Made by a program: the position numbers and the translations under genes. Positions 7,542 through 12,399 of a DNA stretch of 12,399 bases are shown here, piece after piece (the first letter of the stretch is position 1; the number at the start of each line of letters is the position of its first letter). Below the pieces are notes generated by a model that did no database searches, was not told the DNA's origin, and was given only the letters and a program-made list of their open reading frames with translations. This DNA is from Desulfobacula sp. (GTDB taxonomy: Bacteria > Desulfobacterota > Desulfobacteria > Desulfobacterales > Desulfobacteraceae): contig JAQICW010000604.1 of the NCBI GenBank assembly GCA_027858355.1, positions 1-12,399 of the forward strand. The letters run 5' to 3'.

Positions 7542-7584
7542 GTGTATAAATCGTGTTTATACACCAGATCAGAATCATGATCAA
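7542..7584 (-). promoter_or_regulatory. Candidate gpsA promoter overlapped by a palindrome
   Basis: On the minus strand TTGATC (7584-7579) and TATAAA (7561-7556) are separated by 17 nt, a plausible sigma-70 promoter about 95 nt upstream of gpsA. The -10 box lies inside a perfect inverted repeat, GTGTATAAA (7542-7550) and TTTATACAC (7556-7564), with a 5-nt centre. No T run follows on either strand, so an operator fits better than a terminator. The rest of 7463-7692 shows nothing else convincing. Confidence 0.45.
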
Positions 7585-7680
7585 CTTTATTTTGGTACTT
7601 AGCAGGCATAGTCCCCCACCAGGTTGGATAGACAAACACCAATTGTGATTCCTCCCCATTTCATCCATGTAAACCAATGC

Positions 7681-7707
7681 AAAAAGAAAAAATCAGTTTT
7701 TCTCTTT
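7681..7707 (-). terminator. Weak intrinsic terminator of the hypothetical membrane protein gene
   Basis: On the minus strand AGAAAAA (7703-7697) pairs with TTTTTCT (7691-7685), with the gene's TGA in the loop, then a TTTT tail. Three more A-T pairs extend the stem beyond one mismatch. Position and tail fit a terminator, but the stem has only one G-C pair. Confidence 0.4.
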
Positions 7708-8205
7708 TGAATCTGTATCATAAAATACTTTTAATTTTTCCTGGCTGGTTAAATAATTGTCAATATCTTTAAAAATTTCAAAGTTGCACTGAGAAAAAAT
7801 AATAGACCCATCCTTTTTCCCGAACCGTAATCGTTGAAGCAATATTCTTTCAAGGATTCCGCCTTTAAATACAAACAAAAAATCCTTCCCCGTTCTGTCA
7901 TGGCAGAGCCAGAAATCTGATGATACCAGACCTGCTTCCATTTCAAATAACTTTCTTGATTTCAGCTGAAAGAGATTATCAGGGTCACATTTCCTGATGG
8001 TTCTGATGGTTTTTCTTTTATTGACCTTTTTTAACACCTGTTCTTTTGAAAGCCCGATTTGAAACTCTTTATACCCCATCTGCTGAACATAGGAATAAAT
8101 ACCATACGGATGCACGGCCATAAACTCTATTAAAAACGCAAAAAATATAACCCCTAAACCAAAAGAGACCTGTAACAGCCTTTGTTTTACATCTTTTTTT
8201 TTCAT
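7693..8205 (-). CDS. Hypothetical membrane-anchored protein
   Basis: I do not recognise this 170-residue protein. It starts with a lysine-rich stretch (MKKKDVKQR) followed by one hydrophobic segment at about 11-31, without an obvious signal-peptidase site, so an inner-membrane anchor with the remainder outside the cytoplasm is likely. The segment FQIGLSKEQVLKKV (48-61) resembles the 'GMxxxxV' turn of BamE/SmpA-like domains, and FLFVFKGGILERILLQRL (109-126) would be the matching strand pair; this is a weak structural guess. AAAAAGGG lies just before the ATG. It is transcribed toward gpsA but separated from it by about 230 nt, and it ends in a weak terminator, so it is probably its own unit. 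The coding call is supported by length, start signal and a sensible protein profile. Confidence 0.75.
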   Translation of the reverse strand: MKKKDVKQRLLQVSFGLGVIFFAFLIEFMAVHPYGIYSYVQQMGYKEFQIGLSKEQVLKKVNKRKTIRTIRKCDPDNLFQLKSRKLFEMEAGLVSSDFWLCHDRTGKDFLFVFKGGILERILLQRLRFGKKDGSIIFSQCNFEIFKDIDNYLTSQEKLKVFYDTDSKEKN

Positions 8206-8519
8206 ATACCCTTTTTAATCCCCCTGAACTTTTTTGGAACCTATCCTTACAATATTTTCCCCTTTTTTAAAACATTGAATGATTGATATTTATTTCTTTC
8301 ACAAGTGTCAGGAACCTGCCCATTAAAAACAACACTAATCTTGAAAATGCACTTGACGAGCATTGCATAAGAATATTACAATCTAAATTAACTGATATGA
8401 TGTTAATATTATTTTTCGACCCAACGGATTTCTTATTCTTCAACCAGGATAAACCACATATGGAAAGCACAAGACATCTTTCTCTAACCAAACAATAATT
8501 TTAAAAAAGGAGGAGAATT
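8206..8519. other. AT-rich intergenic region with a candidate promoter
   Basis: A 314-nt spacer between two divergently transcribed genes. It holds a candidate promoter for the plus-strand stress-protein gene (8353-8382) and the ribosome sites at each end. A 71-codon open frame from TTG at 8283 lacks a ribosome site and looks like chance. No repeat, RNA gene or strong hairpin was seen. Confidence 0.5.
8353..8382 (+). promoter_or_regulatory. Candidate sigma-70 promoter for the stress-protein gene
   Basis: TTGACG (8353-8358) and TACAAT (8377-8382) each match five of six consensus bases, with an 18-nt spacer. Transcription from here would give a leader of about 130 nt before the ATG at 8520. 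Confidence 0.5.
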
Positions 8520-9503
8520 ATGAGATTAGAACCCAAAAAAATAATGTGTGCCATCGATTTTTCAGACTTTACAAATATTGTCCTCTCCTATGGCAAATCA
8601 ATGGCCTCAGAGTTTAACTCATCACTTTGCTTGTGCCATATCCTATCGGGAACACTTATGGTTTCAAGTCTTGGGCATTCCTATATTAACTACACAGATA
8701 TTGAGACTGATCGTATACAGTCGGCAAAGGACAGACTTGAAAAAATGACAGAAGAGCTTGATATTGAATGTGAAATCATTGTCTCTTCCGGGCACGTACC
8801 AGATGAAATCAATGAAATTGTCCTTAAAAACAATATTGATATGGTCATTGCTGCAACCCATGGGGGATCAGGCATAAAACGATTTTTAATCGGATCTGTC
8901 ACAGACAGGCTGGTAAAAATTCTGCAATGCCCGCTTCTGGTTCTGTCTGCACAAAAAAAACATTTGACTACCACTGTTGAAAAAAAGATAAAATTAAAGC
9001 GAATCCTTGTGGGGTGCGATTTTTCCCCGGATTCCAAACTTGCTTTTGACTATGCCTTAAGCCTGGCCCAGGAATTTCAGACACAGCTTTACCTGGCCCA
9101 TGTTCTCCGACCAACAGAACAAATTGAATTGCCTGCCTCAGACTATATAAAAATTCAAGGGGGTGAGTACACAAACTGGACACGGTCTGAATATCTGGAA
9201 CTTAAAAAAAAGGCAACTAGTGAAGATTTGAAAAATAAAAAAACTCTATTCAGCCGCCTTGAAAGACAGCTTTCTCATATGGTTCCTGAAGACAGCCGGA
9301 ACTGGTGCACACCCATCACCGTCCTGCTCGAAGGTCAGCCTTATAAGGAATTGATTGACTATGCTGCGCAAAAAGAAGTGGATATGATCGTACTTGGGGT
9401 TCACGGCCACAGTCTTTTGGAACGGTTTATTGTCGGGTCTACAACGGATCGTGTCATCAGTCGGGCTTCCTGTCCTGTGCTTGTGGTCAGGCAGACCTCC
9501 TGA
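8520..9503 (+). CDS. Tandem universal stress protein
   Basis: A 327-residue protein of two universal stress protein domains (about 5-144 and 158-325). Each starts with the family strand and acidic residue (IMCAIDFSDF, Asp13; ILVGCDFSPD, Asp167) and ends with the phosphate-loop region. Domain 2 keeps the full ATP-type motif G-2x-G-9x-G-S (GVHG at 293-296, then GS at 306-307). Domain 1 has ATHG in place of GxxG (112-115), then GS at 125-126, so the first glycine is alanine. Domain 2 has an insertion at about 200-262 rich in charged residues. UspA-type proteins are cytoplasmic and bind ATP or act as stress-survival factors; the exact job is unknown. AAGGAGGAG gives a very strong ribosome site. 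Its stop lies 3 nt from the convergent crotonase stop. Confidence 0.92.
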   Translation: MRLEPKKIMCAIDFSDFTNIVLSYGKSMASEFNSSLCLCHILSGTLMVSSLGHSYINYTDIETDRIQSAKDRLEKMTEELDIECEIIVSSGHVPDEINEIVLKNNIDMVIAATHGGSGIKRFLIGSVTDRLVKILQCPLLVLSAQKKHLTTTVEKKIKLKRILVGCDFSPDSKLAFDYALSLAQEFQTQLYLAHVLRPTEQIELPASDYIKIQGGEYTNWTRSEYLELKKKATSEDLKNKKTLFSRLERQLSHMVPEDSRNWCTPITVLLEGQPYKELIDYAAQKEVDMIVLGVHGHSLLERFIVGSTTDRVISRASCPVLVVRQTS

Positions 9504-9506
9504 AGA

Positions 9507-10265
9507 CTACTCTTTTTTCTCTTGATTAACATGCATCCCAAAAGCCAGCATCATCTGGTTTCTGTCTTCCATCTGCAGGCATGCCTCAAGTCCGCCGGCA
9601 TCAATATTAATATTAATGGCTTCTTTGGTCATACGAAGCCCCAGGGGATTTTTACCTGCCATAACCTTTGCAAGCCCTGTTGCGGTTTCAATCATTTCTT
9701 GCCTTTGAACGATCCTGCTGGCAAAGCCCAGGTTCATAGCCTCTTTTGCATCCAGCCAGTTACCGGTTAAAAGAAATTCATTGGCTCTTCCTGAACCGAT
9801 AAGTCTGGGAAGAAAATAGGAAGCAGCCATATCTGCACCGCCTAATCCAATGTTTATATATGCTGCACAAAATCTGGCATTTTCTGCTAAAATACGGATA
9901 TCCGAAGCCATTGCCAGGGAAAAGCCTATTCCTGCAGCAGCTCCATGGACACAGCAAATAACAGGCTGGGGAATTTTTCTTAAGCCTAACATCATTCTTG
10001 ATAACCTGGCCTGGGCATTATAGGCATCAACAGGCTGCATATCAAAAATTTGCGGGCCAAATGTCTGCATGTCAAGTCCTGCACAAAAGCCTTTGGCATC
10101 CCCCCCGTCAAGAATAATGACTGAAACACTGTTATCATACATTCGTGCATTGATGAATTCTTCAAACTCACACAGCATTTCCTTATCAACGGCATTATAT
10201 TTATCCGGCCTGTTCAATGTAAGATAACCTATCGCACCATCCTGCCTGTATATAATTCTATTCAT
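9507..10265 (-). CDS. Enoyl-CoA hydratase/isomerase family protein
   Basis: A 252-residue crotonase-fold protein acting on acyl-CoA thioesters. The oxyanion-hole regions are present: GFCAGLDM (59-66) and HGAAAGIGFSLAMASDI (107-123). In classical enoyl-CoA hydratase two glutamates do the hydration (Glu144 and Glu164 in the rat enzyme); by motif alignment these positions are Ser116 and Tyr136 here. IGLGGADMAASYFLPRLIG (139-157) resembles a subgroup with an Asp near this loop (Asp145), also seen in isomerase-type members, so isomerisation or another reaction is more likely than simple hydration. AAAAAAGGAG precedes the ATG. The acyl-CoA dehydrogenase gene lies 74 nt upstream on the same strand with a hairpin between, suggesting a shared beta-oxidation-like pathway. 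Substrate is not predictable. Confidence 0.88.
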   Translation of the reverse strand: MNRIIYRQDGAIGYLTLNRPDKYNAVDKEMLCEFEEFINARMYDNSVSVIILDGGDAKGFCAGLDMQTFGPQIFDMQPVDAYNAQARLSRMMLGLRKIPQPVICCVHGAAAGIGFSLAMASDIRILAENARFCAAYINIGLGGADMAASYFLPRLIGSGRANEFLLTGNWLDAKEAMNLGFASRIVQRQEMIETATGLAKVMAGKNPLGLRMTKEAININIDAGGLEACLQMEDRNQMMLAFGMHVNQEKKE

Positions 10266-10287
10266 TTAAAAATCTCCTTTTTTAATA

Positions 10288-10333
10288 CCTGACAGAAAAC
10301 CTGAAAATTTTTCTTTTGCGGTTTTCGGTCGGG
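10288..10333. repeat. Intercistronic hairpin element, copy 2
   Basis: A 14-nt arm CCTGACAGAAAACC (10288-10301) pairs with GGTTTTCGGTCGGG (10320-10333), 13 of 14 positions on the plus strand counting one G-U, and 12 of 14 on the minus strand. The 18-nt loop is A/T rich. It lies between the acyl-CoA dehydrogenase stop and the crotonase ribosome site, and shares the ends CCTGA and TCGGG and an AAAACC core with the element at 2511-2533. Confidence 0.6.
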
Positions 10334-10339
10334 CATTAT

Positions 10340-12142
10340 TTAATCTTTGAAATATTTAGTCTTCATATCAATAGTAAGATTATCATTGTCCATAAGTCGT
10401 GCAGCCAACCCTAAAGTTTTTGGCAGTTCATATCTAAAAAAATAATTCATTGTAAAAACTTTGCCCTTATAAAAATTCCTATCCTTTTTCGAGCATTTAC
10501 CGGCAAGAGCCTTTTCTGCAGCAATGCCCTGGATAAGCCATTGCCACGAGATAACGATGAGGCCATAAAACTCAAGAAAAAGACTTGCATCGGAAAGATA
10601 GACATCAATTCCTTTTTCCCTGGCAACATTGAAGAGAAAGCCTGCAACCTTTTCAAGCTGTTTCATTGCCTTTTGAAGCTCTTTGCCAAAAAATTGGAGC
10701 TCCTTGATTTCCATGGCGGCTTGTATAGTCAGTGTTGCCTCTTCAATGAACAGCAGACCTGCCTTGCCATTCTTCATTACAATTTTTCTTCCCAGAAGAT
10801 CCATGCCCTGGATACCAGTTGTGCCTTCATGTATGGCATGTATCCTTATATCCCTGAAATATTGTTCAACTGGAAAATCTTCACAATATCCATAGCCGCC
10901 AAAACATTGTATGGCATTGCTGATGGAAGAAACCCCATATTCTGAAGGAAATGCTTTTGCAACGGGTGTCAACAGATCCAGTAAAAGTTCATACTTTTCC
11001 CGTTCCTCTCCCTGGGACACTTTTATAAGATCAGCATACATGCTGCACTGAAGGACAAGAGACAAAGAACCTTCCACAACTGATTTCTGAAAAAGAAGCA
11101 TTCGTTTGACATCTGCATGCTCAATAATCGGAATCTGTTTGCTCAAAGGGTCCTTAAGGGTAACCGGTCTTCCCTGGGGTCTATTTTCAGTATATTCAAG
11201 GGCAGCCAGATAAGCTGCCGATGCAATGGCACAGGAAGCTATACCCACCAGGATCCTGGCCTCATACATCATCTGGAACATCTCGGATAAACCTTTATTC
11301 TCTTTACCCACAAGCCATCCAAAACAATCATCTTTTTCACCCATGGATATCTCCGTTGCAGGCGTGCCCCTGTAACCAAGCTTATGATAAATGGAAGCCA
11401 CTGTAATATCATTGGCAATAAGATTTTTCTTTTCATCAAGTCGTTTTTTGGGAACCACAAACAAAGATATGCCTTTTGCTCCGACAGGAGCGTTATCAAT
11501 CCTTGCCAGCATCAGGTGAATAATGTTCTCAACTCCGTCATGATCTCCGGCAGATATAAAGGTTTTCACACCTTTAATTTTAAACCGGCCGTTCTTATCC
11601 GGATAGGCCGTTGTGGTAATGTCGGACAAAGAACTTCCAGCCTGGGGTTCTGTCAAAGCCATCGTACCCTGCCATTTACCGTCAAGCATTTTGGGGACGT
11701 AGGTATCAATCAGTTCCTGACTGCCAAAAGAGGTAATTAATTCAGCCGCCCCACTTGTAAGTCCAGGATAGGCACTGGCAGAATAATTGGATGCTGCAAA
11801 AATAAAACTGGCGGTTCCGCTTATAATAAGAGGGATCTGATCGCCGCCATGGGCTTCGGAAAACCCGGATGCAATCCATCCGCCCTGCCCAAACTCCTTC
11901 ATGATTTTTTTTACAGCCCCATGGACTTTAACCTGACCATTCTCAAGCACAGGCTGATTCTGGTCCATTTCTTCAAGAACGGGATACATTAATTTGCTGG
12001 CAAGCTTTAAGGCTTCATCAATCACCATGTCAAACATTTTTTCATTGTGATTGCTGTAATAGGCATAATCAGTTAAAGCTTTTGAATCAAAAACCTCTTT
12101 GATCATAAACCGGATATTTCTTATGCTGACAAATTTTGACAT
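10340..12142 (-). CDS. Acyl-CoA dehydrogenase with extended C-terminal domain
   Basis: A 600-residue FAD-dependent acyl-CoA dehydrogenase of the long subgroup that includes DmdC-like (3-methylmercaptopropionyl-CoA) enzymes. It introduces the alpha-beta double bond into an acyl-CoA and passes electrons to ETF. The FAD/substrate motif MALTEPQAGSSLSD (161-174) and KTFISAGDHD (193-202) mark the middle domain. QCFGGYGYCEDFPVEQYFRD (412-431) and IHEGTTGIQGMDLLGRK (437-453) mark the helical domain, with Glu439 as likely catalytic base. Residues about 465-600 form the extra C-terminal helical domain. I chose the ATG at 12142 because GGAGAAG stands directly before it and the N terminus MSKFVSIRNIRFMIKEV fits the family; a TTG at 12187 would add 15 unlikely residues. 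The chain length cannot tell substrate. Confidence 0.93.
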   Translation of the reverse strand: MSKFVSIRNIRFMIKEVFDSKALTDYAYYSNHNEKMFDMVIDEALKLASKLMYPVLEEMDQNQPVLENGQVKVHGAVKKIMKEFGQGGWIASGFSEAHGGDQIPLIISGTASFIFAASNYSASAYPGLTSGAAELITSFGSQELIDTYVPKMLDGKWQGTMALTEPQAGSSLSDITTTAYPDKNGRFKIKGVKTFISAGDHDGVENIIHLMLARIDNAPVGAKGISLFVVPKKRLDEKKNLIANDITVASIYHKLGYRGTPATEISMGEKDDCFGWLVGKENKGLSEMFQMMYEARILVGIASCAIASAAYLAALEYTENRPQGRPVTLKDPLSKQIPIIEHADVKRMLLFQKSVVEGSLSLVLQCSMYADLIKVSQGEEREKYELLLDLLTPVAKAFPSEYGVSSISNAIQCFGGYGYCEDFPVEQYFRDIRIHAIHEGTTGIQGMDLLGRKIVMKNGKAGLLFIEEATLTIQAAMEIKELQFFGKELQKAMKQLEKVAGFLFNVAREKGIDVYLSDASLFLEFYGLIVISWQWLIQGIAAEKALAGKCSKKDRNFYKGKVFTMNYFFRYELPKTLGLAARLMDNDNLTIDMKTKYFKD

Positions 12143-12224
12143 TTTTCTTCTCCAAAAAATTTCTTGTTTATCAGGAATTACTACCAAATCAAAAAACCAG
12201 ACACAATAATTACTTTCAACCCAT

Positions 12225-12253
12225 TTGACACAATCTTTAAAGTTGGATATACA
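12225..12253 (+). promoter_or_regulatory. Near-consensus sigma-70 promoter
   Basis: TTGACA (12225-12230), exactly 17 nt, then TATACA (12248-12253): a perfect -35 and a five-of-six -10. It points rightward, away from the acyl-CoA dehydrogenase gene, toward the partial gene at 12350 with a leader of about 90 nt. Confidence 0.6.
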
Positions 12254-12256
12254 AAT

Positions 12257-12276
12257 TCAGTATGAATCAGTATGAT
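12257..12276. repeat. Tandem 10-bp direct repeat next to a promoter
   Basis: TCAGTATGAA (12257-12266) is followed immediately by TCAGTATGAT (12267-12276), nine of ten bases identical. The 10-bp period is about one helical turn. It covers the predicted transcription start of the promoter at 12225-12253, a position where a bound regulator would block transcription. Confidence 0.5.
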
Positions 12277-12349
12277 TTAAACATACAGACCAAAAGATTA
12301 CCCATTTTTTTAAATAGTTAAAGGAACCTGATATCCCGGGAGCATATTC

Positions 12350-12399
12350 ATGGAATTTTCGTTTTCAACTTTTTTAAACACCTACAAATATCTGATAAT
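12350..12399 (+). CDS. Possible partial gene, N terminus only
   Basis: An ATG at 12350 opens a frame that stays open to the window edge, giving MEFSFSTFLNTYKYLI. A GGGAG site lies 9 nt before the start, and a good promoter stands about 100 nt upstream. Sixteen residues are too few to name a family, so this rests on signals rather than similarity. Confidence 0.4.
   Translation, partial: MEFSFSTFLNTYKYLI

Noticed and set aside
7477..7677. A 66-codon minus-strand open frame between gpsA and the membrane-protein gene
   Set aside because: It begins at TTG, has no ribosome site, has an unnatural composition, and runs across the gpsA promoter and palindrome.
8283..8498. A 71-codon plus-strand open frame upstream of the stress-protein gene
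   Set aside because: TTG start with no ribosome site, no recognisable domain, and it contains the candidate promoter of the next gene.
12143..12187. A longer N terminus for the acyl-CoA dehydrogenase from a TTG
   Set aside because: A clear GGAGAAG site directly precedes the ATG at 12142, and the extra residues do not look like the family.

Overview
The window reads as ordinary chromosomal DNA of an A+T-rich Gram-negative bacterium. Lipid A/Kdo genes (msbA, waaA) imply an LPS outer membrane. The run Trm112-like / DUF4416 / yicC / remA / gmk, a paired-domain universal stress protein, and a 600-residue acyl-CoA dehydrogenase beside a crotonase fit a deltaproteobacterial, Desulfobacterales-like sulfate reducer. 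That placement is inference from gene content and protein style; no rRNA or other marker gene is present.

Layout. (1) Positions 28-2489, minus strand: a tight run transcribed as Trm112-like, DUF4416, YicC, RemA and guanylate kinase, with gaps of 3 to 26 nt and one ATGA overlap. Upstream on the same strand lies msbA (2583-4355), separated by two hairpins. (2) waaA (4403-5701, plus) is divergent from msbA, so Kdo transfer and lipid A-core flipping are encoded back to back. (3) A single-domain GAF protein (5874-6440, plus) converges on gpsA (6437-7462, minus), sharing the bases TTAA. gpsA carries an in-frame TGA at codon 39, the most unusual coding feature here. (4) A small membrane-anchored protein of unknown function (7693-8205, minus) is followed across a 314-nt AT-rich spacer by a tandem universal stress protein (8520-9503, plus). 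(5) An acyl-CoA dehydrogenase and an enoyl-CoA hydratase-family protein (12142 down to 9507, minus) form a likely beta-oxidation-type pair. (6) The right edge holds a near-consensus sigma-70 promoter and the probable start of a plus-strand gene that runs off the window.

Working together: region 1 couples RNA turnover and nucleotide metabolism (YicC, Gmk) with a DNA-binding regulator (RemA). msbA, waaA and gpsA serve envelope lipid synthesis. The right third is acyl-CoA catabolism plus a stress protein. I found no mobile element, CRISPR array, tRNA, rRNA or defence system, and nothing that amounts to a clear new multi-gene system. The points worth checking are the interrupted gpsA, two related intercistronic hairpins, a palindrome over the gpsA promoter, a tandem repeat beside the right-edge promoter, and a crotonase lacking both canonical catalytic glutamates.
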